A stretch of 6,662 bases of DNA from Acidobacteriota bacterium. GTDB lineage: Bacteria > Acidobacteriota > Holophagae > Thermotomaculales > Thermotomaculaceae. Position 1 is the stretch's first letter. Every line of letters begins with the position of its first letter. The notes beneath the pieces are model-generated. The model saw nothing but the letters and a program-made list of their open reading frames with translations, did not search any database and was not told the DNA's origin. Both the position numbers and the translations under genes were made by a program. The DNA is taken from the NCBI GenBank assembly GCA_027067895.1, contig JAMOUY010000316.1, positions 1 through 6,662 on the forward strand, written 5' to 3'. Below are positions 1 to 5,683 of this stretch, piece after piece.

Positions 1-807
1 ATTTTTCTGCATAAATTTCTTTATTTCAAAATCTTCCATTGCAAATGCTTTGACAATTCTGCTTCCCGAAATTGTTTCTTTCAAAATATTTGTTATTTCA
101 GCCATTTTTTTCTGGCTTAGAGTTGTTGCTTTTCTTATAGCCTTGCTTATTAAAACCACAGGGACTACTATAAGCGGAATAATGAACAAAAGAATAAGGG
201 AAAGCCTATAATCTATGTAAAAGATTGCGGCAATAATGAGGATTAAAAACATGCTTTCTTTTACCAAATCACCGATTTTTGTTGTAACCGCGTTTTGGAT
301 TATGTAAACGTCGTTTGTTATTCTTGAAATCAAAGTACCTGAATGGTATTTGTCAAAGAAAGACACGCTCTGGTTGATTATTGAGGCGTAAAGGTCGTTT
401 CGCAAATCGCGTATTACTTTATGCCCCGTGACACCTAACAGGAAATATCCGAAAAACGTGGCTATTCCCTTGATAAAATAGAGGCCTAAAATTAGCAGGA
501 TAATTACGAAAACATCGCCTGTTTTGTCGCTTTTCAGGTTTATTTTTTCCGTAATTCCCTTTTCTTCAAGGTATTTTTTCACTTTGTCTTTGAATTTTGT
601 TACAAATTTGAGCCGGTCTTTTTTCAATGCCTTTGTTTCTACTTTTTCCGAAACAGTTTGCTCTTTTAATGGCCCGTCCATAATGAGTTTTGCAACTGCG
701 GTATTTAATTCCCATAAAACAGCCACTAAAAATAGAATGATGAATGATGTGATTAAAGCGGAATAATATGGCTTAAAGTATCTTAAAAATCTTTTAATTA
801 CAGGCAT
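1..807 (-). CDS. msbA: MsbA-like lipid A/lipid ABC exporter, transmembrane half (partial, runs off left edge)
   Basis: The reading frame is open from the ATG at 807 to base 1, giving 269 residues of an ABC exporter transmembrane domain; the ATP-binding domain lies outside the window. Visible parts are an amphipathic start (KRFLRYFKPY), TM1 at about residues 17-38, TM2 at about 99-123, the coupling region with SFFDKYHSGTLISRITNDV at about 149-167, hydrophobic segments at about 185-220, and ISGSRIVKAFAMED at about 246-259. These match the MsbA/type IV ABC exporter family, which uses ATP to flip lipid A-core or other lipids across the inner membrane. The specific MsbA role is inferred from the immediately preceding lpxB: the two genes share one base (TAATG), so translation is probably coupled. 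Odd feature: between TM1 and TM2 lie about 50 highly charged residues (about 46-98), against roughly ten in E. coli MsbA. A multidrug or other lipid exporter remains possible. Confidence 0.85.
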   Translation of the reverse strand, partial: MPVIKRFLRYFKPYYSALITSFIILFLVAVLWELNTAVAKLIMDGPLKEQTVSEKVETKALKKDRLKFVTKFKDKVKKYLEEKGITEKINLKSDKTGDVFVIILLILGLYFIKGIATFFGYFLLGVTGHKVIRDLRNDLYASIINQSVSFFDKYHSGTLISRITNDVYIIQNAVTTKIGDLVKESMFLILIIAAIFYIDYRLSLILLFIIPLIVVPVVLISKAIRKATTLSQKKMAEITNILKETISGSRIVKAFAMEDFEIKKFMQKN

Positions 808-1928
808 TATTCAATAATTCCCCTTGCAATGTTTGAGATTGTGTTCTCTTTGTGAAGCATTGACTTTAATTTTGCCAATTTTCTCTTTAATGCCTCACTA
901 AATTCAGGATTATACAACACTTTTTCAACATAATCCACTATATTGTCGGGTGTGAGCGAAAAGTTTATCAATTCTTTAAAAACCTCTTCTTCAAGCAGAA
1001 TGTTTGGAAGGGTAAAATAATCGCTTCTAACCACACAGAGCCCGAAAAAGTAAGTGAGGTTTGAGAGTTTGTAAAGCGCCGCCATAGGTGTCTGCAAAAG
1101 TCCGCATTCAAGGGATATTGTTCCCGAACTTCCAACGGCAACGTGGGAAAACTTTATTGAATGGTATTTGTGTTCCTGTCTTGTTTCCGTTAACTCTTTT
1201 CCCGTTGTTTTTAAAAATTCAGCCTTGAAAAGGTTTATGGTTTCCCTTTGAAGGGAAGGGGAAGGCAGGAATAAAAAATCAATGTCGCTGTATTTTGAGG
1301 AAATTTTTTTGGCAAATTCCGAAATATAAGGATAGAGTCCTAAAATTTCCTTTTTTCTGCTTCCGGGAATTAGCAAAACTCTTTTTCTTTCTTTTTTTAA
1401 CGAGTATTCTTTTAAGAAATCTTCTTCGTTTAAGTTAAGGTTTATCATTTCGGTTAAAGGGTGGCCGTAAAATTCGGCATTTTCGTAAAGCGGTTTTTCA
1501 AACGGGAAAAGCACTATAACTTTGTCAAACAGGGTTGAAATGAATTTTGCCCTGTAAAGTCTCCATGCCCAAACTTGGGGCGGGATAAAGTAAACCGTTT
1601 TTTTTACGTATTTTTTCACCTTTTTTGTAAGCCTTATGTTGAAATCGGGAAAGTCCATGCAAAGAAGAATATCGGGGTTAATCTCTTTGATTTTTTCTTC
1701 AAGAAAGTTGAAGGATTTTTTTAATTCACCGTAATGCTCAATAACTTCGGTAAGCCCTACAACCGAAAGTGCTTTGTAATCCAAAACCACGTCTGCGCCT
1801 GCGTTTTTTAAAAGTTCTCCGCCAAGTGCAAATACTTTGAAACCTTTGTCTTTAAAGTGAGGGACAAGTTTTTCGGCATACTGCTCGGCGGATAATTCCC
1901 CGCAAAGAATGAATATTTTTTTACTCAA
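807..1928 (-). CDS. lpxB: Lipid-A-disaccharide synthase LpxB
   Basis: This GT19-family glycosyltransferase joins UDP-2,3-diacylglucosamine and lipid X into the lipid A disaccharide at the inner face of the cytoplasmic membrane. The 373 residues are close to the usual length (E. coli 382). Family motifs run in order: CGELSAEQ (9-16), MDFPDFNIRL (91-100), YFIPPQVWAWR (113-123), FPFEKPLYE (141-149), GHPL (155-158), IPGSRKKEI (187-195), SSGTISLECGLLQTPM (267-282) and DYFTLPNIL (303-311). D92, R191 and N309 correspond to the functionally important Asp98, Arg201 and Asn316 of E. coli LpxB. The N-terminal motif is SAE where the family usually has SGD. The start is a TTG at 1928 with GGAG six bases upstream, inside the end of fmt (8-bp overlap). 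No ATG gives a better start, and the protein begins as expected with a beta strand leading into the glycine-rich loop. Confidence 0.95.
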   Translation of the reverse strand: MSKKIFILCGELSAEQYAEKLVPHFKDKGFKVFALGGELLKNAGADVVLDYKALSVVGLTEVIEHYGELKKSFNFLEEKIKEINPDILLCMDFPDFNIRLTKKVKKYVKKTVYFIPPQVWAWRLYRAKFISTLFDKVIVLFPFEKPLYENAEFYGHPLTEMINLNLNEEDFLKEYSLKKERKRVLLIPGSRKKEILGLYPYISEFAKKISSKYSDIDFLFLPSPSLQRETINLFKAEFLKTTGKELTETRQEHKYHSIKFSHVAVGSSGTISLECGLLQTPMAALYKLSNLTYFFGLCVVRSDYFTLPNILLEEEVFKELINFSLTPDNIVDYVEKVLYNPEFSEALKRKLAKLKSMLHKENTISNIARGIIE

Positions 1929-2859
1929 ACCTGTCTCCGTGTTTTAGGTATCCGCCGTTTACCGCAGATTTTCCGTCCATAGACTTTTTTGATTCCGGTT
2001 GTACCGTTATAAGTTCAAGCAGGTGTCCGTCTCCGCATACGAGGTAAGGCTTTTTGTCCAAAACCAAAATTGTTCCCGGTTTTTCGTCGCTTGTTTTTTC
2101 CGAAGGAAATGTTTTCAGAATTTTCACGGTTTTACCGTTTACTTTGCCGAAAACCGAAGGCCACGGATAAAATCCCCTTACCCTGTTGTGAATGTCCAAT
2201 GCGGATAAGTTTACGTCAAGTTTTCCGTCTTCCTTCTTAATTATCGGCGCATATGATGCATGCTCCTCATTTTGGGGAACAGGCTTCAATTTTCCTTCAA
2301 CGTATTTAAACATTGAGTTTTCAAGAAGTTTTAATCCTTTTTCCGTAAGCCGTTTGAACAAATCTTCCGCAGTGTCTTCCAATTCAATAGGTTCCGGAAT
2401 ACAGTCAATTATCGGTCCGGTATCAAGCCCTTTGTCCATTTTCATAAGGCAGACTTCGGTAATTACCTCTCCGTTTACAATTGCCCAGTTGACAGGAGCC
2501 GCCCCTCTGTATTTGGGAAGTGCCGAAAAGTGAATGTTTAGGCATCCGTATTTCGGAATATTCAAAATTGTCTCGGGAATAATCTTTCCGTATGCAACTA
2601 CCAAAATTAAGTCCGGGTTTATTTCTTTCAGTTTGTTCAGCAATTCTTCGTTTTTTTTGATTTTTTCAGGCTGAATTACCTTAATTCCAAGTTTTTCCGC
2701 CTCAATTTTTACAGGCGGGGGGGCTAATTTTCTCTTTCTTCCCTTAGGTTTATCAGGCTGGGTAATTACAAGTTTCAAGTCGGTTAATTCGTTAAGTTTT
2801 TTCAAAAAAGGGACGGATATTTCAGGTGTCCCCATAAAGACGGTTTTTAGTCTCCCCAT
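1921..2859 (-). CDS. fmt: Methionyl-tRNA formyltransferase
   Basis: Fmt transfers a formyl group from 10-formyltetrahydrofolate to Met-tRNA(fMet) for translation initiation in the cytoplasm. With the start chosen here it is 312 residues, close to E. coli (315). The N-terminal formyltransferase fold shows VFMGTPE (7-13), the basic tRNA-contacting loop PDKPKGRKRKLAPPPVK (35-51) and the signature NIHFSALPKYRGAAP (108-122); the catalytic triad equivalents are N108, H110 and D146 (in MDKGLDTG). The C-terminal OB-like domain holds YAPIIKKEDGKLD and RGFYPWPS. The frame stays open for 36 more codons upstream, but that stretch lies inside def and does not resemble Fmt. The ATG at 2859 puts the usual short lead before FMGTPE and has a GGAAGGAAG ribosome-binding stretch just upstream. 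It overlaps def by 13 bp and lpxB by 8 bp, suggesting translational coupling. Confidence 0.96.
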   Translation of the reverse strand: MGRLKTVFMGTPEISVPFLKKLNELTDLKLVITQPDKPKGRKRKLAPPPVKIEAEKLGIKVIQPEKIKKNEELLNKLKEINPDLILVVAYGKIIPETILNIPKYGCLNIHFSALPKYRGAAPVNWAIVNGEVITEVCLMKMDKGLDTGPIIDCIPEPIELEDTAEDLFKRLTEKGLKLLENSMFKYVEGKLKPVPQNEEHASYAPIIKKEDGKLDVNLSALDIHNRVRGFYPWPSVFGKVNGKTVKILKTFPSEKTSDEKPGTILVLDKKPYLVCGDGHLLELITVQPESKKSMDGKSAVNGGYLKHGDRFE

Positions 2860-3362
2860 CTTCCTTCCTTCATAAGTTTTTTTATTTTTTTCATAACCAT
2901 CTGCCTCTTTACCGGGGAAAATTTTGTTATAAAGAGAATTCCGTTCAGATGATCTATTTCGTGACACAAAGCCCTTGCAAGTAAGCCTTCCCCTTCAACT
3001 GTTTTTTCTTTGCCGTCCAAATCGGTGTATTTGACTTTGACCTTGTAGGGCCTTTCTACAAAACCGAATATGCCGGGAAAACTCAGGCATCCTTCCTCTT
3101 CCCTCTGAGTGCCTTCCTCTTCAACAATTTCGGGGTTTATTAGAACAATTCTTTCTTCCGGGTTTTCCCCTGCCGAAAGGTCAATTATTGCAAGTTGAAG
3201 GCTTTTTCCCACCTGAGGTGCGGCAAGACCTATTCCCGGCGCCGCCTTCATTGTTTCATACATGTCTTCAACAAGTTTTTTTATTTCGTCGTTTATTTCT
3301 TTAATTTTTTCGCCTTTTTTTTCAAGTACCGGGTCACCGTAAACAACTATGTCAAGTTTCAT
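2847..3362 (-). CDS. def: Peptide deformylase
   Basis: Def removes the N-formyl group from nascent polypeptides as they leave the ribosome and is a metal (usually Fe2+) hydrolase. All three family motifs are present: GIGLAAPQVG (43-52, with Q50), EEGCLSFPG (89-97, with metal ligand C92) and HEIDHLNG (134-141, with metal ligands H134 and H138 and catalytic E135). The length of 171 residues is normal. The start MKLDIVVYGDPVL aligns with the typical family N-terminus. The best Shine-Dalgarno match, AAGGAGGA, lies in the last codons of the upstream gene, about 14 bases before the ATG. That is longer than usual, so initiation may depend on coupling to the upstream gene, whose stop is only 9 bases away. 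The def-fmt pairing is a common bacterial arrangement. Confidence 0.97.
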   Translation of the reverse strand: MKLDIVVYGDPVLEKKGEKIKEINDEIKKLVEDMYETMKAAPGIGLAAPQVGKSLQLAIIDLSAGENPEERIVLINPEIVEEEGTQREEEGCLSFPGIFGFVERPYKVKVKYTDLDGKEKTVEGEGLLARALCHEIDHLNGILFITKFSPVKRQMVMKKIKKLMKEGRWGD

Positions 3363-3371
3363 ACTTAATTA

Positions 3372-3692
3372 CTATTCCTCCTTGTCAATTACTTTTTCCA
3401 TTTCCTCTTTTTGTTTTTCTATTTTGTCCATAATGTTGAGTTTAAGTTTGTCTTTAACTTTTATGCTTGTCCCTTTTACTCCCGATGCAACAAGAAATGC
3501 CGAAATTTTCGGGTGTTTTGCATAGTCTTTTAATGTCCAATCTGTTACATCAACGTAGGCTTCCTGAAATGTAGGGGGATTCTTTTTCATAAAGTAAAAC
3601 GAAGTGCCTTTCCTGATAACGGTATATTTGTATGCTGTAAATAAAAGCGCAAAAACCAAAATTACCAAAATAATGCTCAAAATCTTTTTCAT
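3372..3692 (-). CDS. Small membrane-anchored protein of unknown function, first gene of the operon
   Basis: I do not recognise a named family. The 106-residue protein has one hydrophobic segment at residues 4-21 after MKK. It has no lipobox and no obvious signal-peptidase site, so it is probably an uncleaved anchor with the rest in the periplasm (inferred). The middle (about 30-71) looks like a small folded domain, with an aromatic strand (FYFMKK), YVDVTDWTLKDYAKHP and a helix ISAFLVASG. The last 25 residues are a charged Lys/Glu helix. The start is well supported: the ATG at 3692 follows AGGAGG (3699-3704) at a spacing of six. It precedes def by 9 bp on the same strand and its 3' end carries def's likely ribosome-binding site. 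Its position suggests co-expression with def, fmt, lpxB and the exporter, but gives no direct evidence of role. Confidence 0.8.
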   Translation of the reverse strand: MKKILSIILVILVFALLFTAYKYTVIRKGTSFYFMKKNPPTFQEAYVDVTDWTLKDYAKHPKISAFLVASGVKGTSIKVKDKLKLNIMDKIEKQKEEMEKVIDKEE

Positions 3693-3711
3693 AATCCACC
3701 TCCTTTTTTAA

Positions 3712-3717
3712 ATTATA
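3712..3717 (-). promoter_or_regulatory. Probable -10 element for the minus-strand def-fmt-lpxB-msbA operon
   Basis: A perfect TATAAT reads leftward at 3717-3712. Transcription would begin near 3705, leaving a leader of about 13 bases that starts at the AGGAGG of the first gene. At 17-bp spacing the -35 position holds only TTTTAA, a weak match, so an activator or an alternative start may be involved. It is the only convincing -10 close to the first gene of the operon. Confidence 0.5.
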
Positions 3718-3754
3718 GTAAATTTATTTTCATTTTAAAATTAAAAAAAATTTC

Positions 3755-3767
3755 TTTTTGACAAAAA
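3755..3767. other. Perfect 13-bp palindrome in the divergent control region
   Basis: TTTTTG-A-CAAAAA is a perfect inverted repeat centred on 3761. It contains TTGACA on the plus strand and TTGTCA on the minus strand. Neither is at standard spacing from the TATAAT boxes on its strand, so it could be a protein-binding site, a partial -35 element, or chance in AT-rich DNA. I do not recognise a matching regulator. Confidence 0.3.
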
Positions 3768-3770
3768 TTA

Positions 3771-3801
3771 TTGTTTAATTTCTGCTTTAAACTTGTATAA
3801 T
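3771..3801 (+). promoter_or_regulatory. Probable rubrerythrin promoter
   Basis: A perfect -10 box, TATAAT, lies at 3796-3801. The nearest plausible -35 is TTGTTT at 3771-3776 with a 19-bp spacer. A perfect TTGACA exists further upstream at 3758-3763, but 32 bp from the -10, too far for a standard sigma-70 promoter. Transcription would start near 3808, giving a leader of about 19 bases before the ATG at 3827, with AGGAGG at 3815-3820. This short leader also argues against the in-frame ATT-adjacent ATG at 3809 as the true start. Confidence 0.6.
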
Positions 3802-3813
3802 AAACTTTATGAT
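3797..3813. promoter_or_regulatory. Candidate operator palindrome at the rubrerythrin -10/+1 region
   Basis: ATAATAAACTTTATGAT is an inverted repeat centred on C3805 with seven of eight base pairs matched; the inner 11 bp (3800-3810, ATAAA-C-TTTAT) are perfect. Read as a 7-1-7 site it matches 10 of 14 positions of the PerR consensus TTATAATNATTATAA. It overlaps the -10 and the predicted transcription start, where a repressor would act. Rubrerythrin is a known PerR target in several anaerobes, so a peroxide-sensing Fur-family repressor is a reasonable but unproven guess in DNA this AT-rich. Confidence 0.35.
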
Positions 3814-3826
3814 TAGGAGGTGTTAT

Positions 3827-4420
3827 ATGAAAAGTTTAAAAGGAACAAAGACGCTTGAAAACCTGCTTAAAAGTTTTGCGGGAGAATCTCAGGCAAGAAA
3901 CAGATACGATATGTATGCTTCAATTGCCGGGAAAGAGGGTTATAAGCAGATTGAGGCTTTATTTCTTGAAACTGCGGACAACGAAAGGGTGCACGCAAAA
4001 ACATTTTACAAGCACATTGTTGAAAATCTCGGATTGAACGAGGTTATGCCTATTGAAATTCAGGCAGAGTATCCTGTTCAATTGGGGAATACCCTTGAAA
4101 ACCTGAAAGCCGCGGCAATGGGCGAGCATGAGGAATTTGTTGAACTTTATCCGGAATTTGCAAAAATTGCCAAAGAAGAGGGTTTCCCAGAGATTGCCGC
4201 TTCATGGAATGCAATTGCAAAGGTTGAGATGTGGCATGAAAAGAGGTTTTTAAAGTTGGCGAAAAATATTGAAGACGGCACTGTTTTTGTTAAAGACGGC
4301 AAGGTTTTCTGGAAGTGCAGAAAATGCGGGTACGTTCACGAAGGATTGGAAGCGCCTGCAAAATGCCCTGCATGCAAGCATCCGCAAGGGTATTTTGAAA
4401 TTTACGCCGAAAATTTTTAA
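3827..4420 (+). CDS. rbr: Rubrerythrin (diiron peroxidase with C-terminal rubredoxin domain)
   Basis: Rubrerythrin reduces hydrogen peroxide to water in the cytoplasm of anaerobes and microaerophiles, taking electrons through its rubredoxin centre. The 197-residue protein has the classical layout. An N-terminal ferritin-like four-helix bundle carries diiron ligands E20, E53, H56, E100, E103, E134 and H137, matching the spacing in Desulfovibrio rubrerythrin. A C-terminal rubredoxin domain follows, with iron ligands C164, C167 (CRKC), C180 and C183 (CPAC). All key residues are intact. The ATG at 3827 is chosen because AGGAGG (3815-3820) sits six bases upstream and MKSLKGTKT is the usual family start; an in-frame ATG at 3809 would leave almost no leader. 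The gene has its own promoter and a strong terminator, so it is probably monocistronic. The palindrome at 3797-3813 may place it under peroxide control. Confidence 0.97.
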   Translation: MKSLKGTKTLENLLKSFAGESQARNRYDMYASIAGKEGYKQIEALFLETADNERVHAKTFYKHIVENLGLNEVMPIEIQAEYPVQLGNTLENLKAAAMGEHEEFVELYPEFAKIAKEEGFPEIAASWNAIAKVEMWHEKRFLKLAKNIEDGTVFVKDGKVFWKCRKCGYVHEGLEAPAKCPACKHPQGYFEIYAENF

Positions 4421-4440
4421 GTTTTTAATTTTTTGTTATT

Positions 4441-4462
4441 GGGGGGATACCCCCCTTTTTTT
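4441..4462 (+). terminator. Intrinsic terminator of the rubrerythrin gene
   Basis: A six-pair all-G/C stem, GGGGGG (4441-4446) with CCCCCC (4450-4455), closes a three-base ATA loop and is followed directly by seven T residues (4456-4462). It lies 20 bases after the rubrerythrin stop and just before the next promoter, separating the two units. Confidence 0.88.
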
Positions 4463-4463
4463 A

Positions 4464-4491
4464 TTGACTGATTTATAGTTTTGGCTATAAT
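4464..4491 (+). promoter_or_regulatory. Sigma-70-type promoter of the porin gene
   Basis: TTGACT (4464-4469) and a perfect TATAAT (4486-4491) are separated by 16 bp. The start would be near 4498, giving a leader of about 23 bases that includes GGAGG at 4511-4515. It begins two bases after the T-run of the upstream terminator. This is the best promoter in the window, and its -10 lies inside the dyad repeat described separately. Confidence 0.78.
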
Positions 4492-4509
4492 TTATAGGAA
4501 AAACTATAA
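4472..4509. promoter_or_regulatory. Tandem dyad repeat, probable operator (2 x TTATAG-N6-CTATAA)
   Basis: Two 19-bp units abut exactly: TTTATAGTTTTGGCTATAA (4472-4490) and TTTATAGGAAAAACTATAA (4491-4509). Each holds a perfect inverted repeat TTATAG-N6-CTATAA. The six spacer bases differ at every position between the copies, while all 13 arm and lead bases are identical. The inner arms also make a perfect 13-bp palindrome, CTATAA-T-TTATAG (4485-4497). The first unit covers the spacer and nearly all of the -10 box, and the second covers the transcription start and leader. Arms conserved with divergent spacers are what two binding sites for a dimeric repressor would show. I do not recognise the regulator. 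A stem-loop in the RNA from the second unit is possible but would be AT-rich and weak. Confidence 0.6.
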
Positions 4510-4520
4510 CGGAGGTTGGC

Positions 4521-5654
4521 GTGAAGAAGGTTTTGTTTTTTGTGTTTTTTTTGATGTTGCCTGTTTACGGTGCGGAAATCTTTAAAGGTTTTTCCATAGG
4601 CGGGGATGCTGTTTTTTATTTTCAATCGGCAAATCCCGATAAAAATGTTTTTCCACCTGCTCAAAAGGGGTGGGGCAATGTTTTAAACTTGGAAGCAAAT
4701 TATTCTTTTAAAGGTTTAAAGTTTTACGCAAGGTTTCACAACGGAAACGGCACAGGTATAGACAGAGTTTTCGGCGATTATTTTTTTGCAAATGCAAATA
4801 CCCTTGGGGACGACAACACGGACGGCGATTATGACCTTAAACTGCTTGAAGGCTATTTCAGTTTTTCCCTTTTTAACGATAAACTTGAAATTGTAGCAGG
4901 AAAAACCGAGCCTCTTTTTTTTATAGGGCAAAACGAATTTGCAAACGATGAGGCTTCAATGTTTATTGGCAAGCCCTTGGTGAATGATGTTTTTGTTGAT
5001 TCGGAAAATTTGTATGCGCCTATTCTGGGTTTTACTTATTCTTTCAGAAATGTTGAATTTTCCGGTTTTGTTCAGTCTATTGAAAGGCATAAAGTTTTTT
5101 ATAACGGCGTTTCTTGGGAAATTGACGAGACAGGCACCCACAGTTTCGGGGAGAAACTTTTTACAGGCTTTCAGGTAAATTTTAAAACGAATTTTAAAGG
5201 CTTAAAGGGAAATTATAGGTTTTACTTTTACAACAATTCCCATCCCCACTTTCCGTTTGGCTTCAATCTCAATGACCCGAATTTAAAGCCTGAAATTGAA
5301 AACGCCGACGGATACGGATTGTCTTTTGACCAGTATGTTTCGGAAAATCTGGGGGTTTTTGTCAAATACGGAAAAGCGAAAAAAAAGGTTTACGCTTTTG
5401 ACGAATATTTTGCTTTGGGATTTGTCAAAACAGGCGTTTTTTCCGAAAAGGACAAAATTCTTTTCGGATATTCGGTTATTTCCCCTGTAAAATCGTCGGG
5501 GTTTGGAAAAGAGTATCATTATGAAACACAGTATGGTTATGAGTTTTCCCAAAATTATTTGCTTTCGGCGGATTTTCAATTGCTGAAAAATTCTTACCTT
5601 AACTCGGAAATAGACCTTTTTGTCTTTACTTTGAGATTGACAATGTTTTTCTGA
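4521..5654 (+). CDS. Probable OprB-family (carbohydrate-selective-type) outer-membrane porin
   Basis: The 377-residue protein begins with a signal peptide (MKKV, a hydrophobic run, cleavage probably after YGA at residue 18) and ends in Phe-Phe after alternating strands, as outer-membrane beta-barrels do. The rest is rich in short aromatic/Gly amphipathic strands. The segment at about 108-156, with LLEGYFSF, KLEIVAGKTE and NEFANDEASMFIGKPLVND, resembles the OprB signature region (an acceptor such as ANDETTQFLNPALVNNP). The late segment GFVKTGVFSEKDKILFGY, followed by E-x-x-YETQYGYEFSQNYLLSADFQ, fits the usual OprB C-terminal strands. OprB proteins form channels for sugars; substrate cannot be told here. 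The acidic loop DDNTDGDYD (97-105) follows a D-x-N-x-D-G calcium-loop pattern. The start is GTG at 4521 with GGAGG five bases upstream. It is a single-gene unit with its own promoter, tandem operator-like repeat and terminator. The family call is from motif memory; a different porin family is possible. Confidence 0.7.
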   Translation: MKKVLFFVFFLMLPVYGAEIFKGFSIGGDAVFYFQSANPDKNVFPPAQKGWGNVLNLEANYSFKGLKFYARFHNGNGTGIDRVFGDYFFANANTLGDDNTDGDYDLKLLEGYFSFSLFNDKLEIVAGKTEPLFFIGQNEFANDEASMFIGKPLVNDVFVDSENLYAPILGFTYSFRNVEFSGFVQSIERHKVFYNGVSWEIDETGTHSFGEKLFTGFQVNFKTNFKGLKGNYRFYFYNNSHPHFPFGFNLNDPNLKPEIENADGYGLSFDQYVSENLGVFVKYGKAKKKVYAFDEYFALGFVKTGVFSEKDKILFGYSVISPVKSSGFGKEYHYETQYGYEFSQNYLLSADFQLLKNSYLNSEIDLFVFTLRLTMFF

Positions 5655-5660
5655 CAATTC

Positions 5661-5680
5661 GGGGGCTTTGTCCCCCTTTT
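5661..5680 (+). terminator. Intrinsic terminator of the porin gene
   Basis: GGGGG (5661-5665) pairs with CCCCC (5672-5676) around a six-base loop, followed by four T residues, six bases after the porin stop. On the minus strand the same hairpin lies just past the uvrB stop, but it is followed by GAATTG rather than a T-run, so it should act mainly on the porin transcript. A perfect palindrome, GCTTTAAAGC (5681-5690), covers the adjacent uvrB stop. Confidence 0.75.
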
Positions 5681-5683
5681 GCT

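Noticed and set aside
524..766. 80-codon plus-strand frame opposite the exporter gene
   Set aside because: The minus strand is continuously open and reads as an ABC exporter membrane domain; the plus-strand product is a Phe/Ser-rich shadow.
1999..2533. Plus-strand open frames opposite fmt
   Set aside because: The opposite strand encodes a complete, well-conserved Fmt; the plus-strand peptides are low-complexity and resemble nothing known to me.
2860..2967. In-frame 36-codon upstream extension of fmt
   Set aside because: It lies wholly inside def, does not resemble any Fmt N-terminus, and the ATG at 2859 has a better ribosome-binding site and the usual distance to FMGTPE.
3809..3826. Earlier in-frame ATG for rubrerythrin
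   Set aside because: It would be almost leaderless behind the TATAAT at 3796-3801, and its six extra residues are encoded by the ribosome-binding site of the ATG at 3827.
4491..4509. Second dyad as a riboswitch or attenuator hairpin
   Set aside because: The stem is only six A/T-rich pairs with a six-base loop and there is no T-run; a DNA operator explains the paired, promoter-centred copies better.
5283..5657. 124-codon minus-strand frame across the porin gene
   Set aside because: The porin frame has a signal peptide, a strong promoter and a terminator; the antisense product is Lys/Arg/Phe-rich without recognisable motifs.
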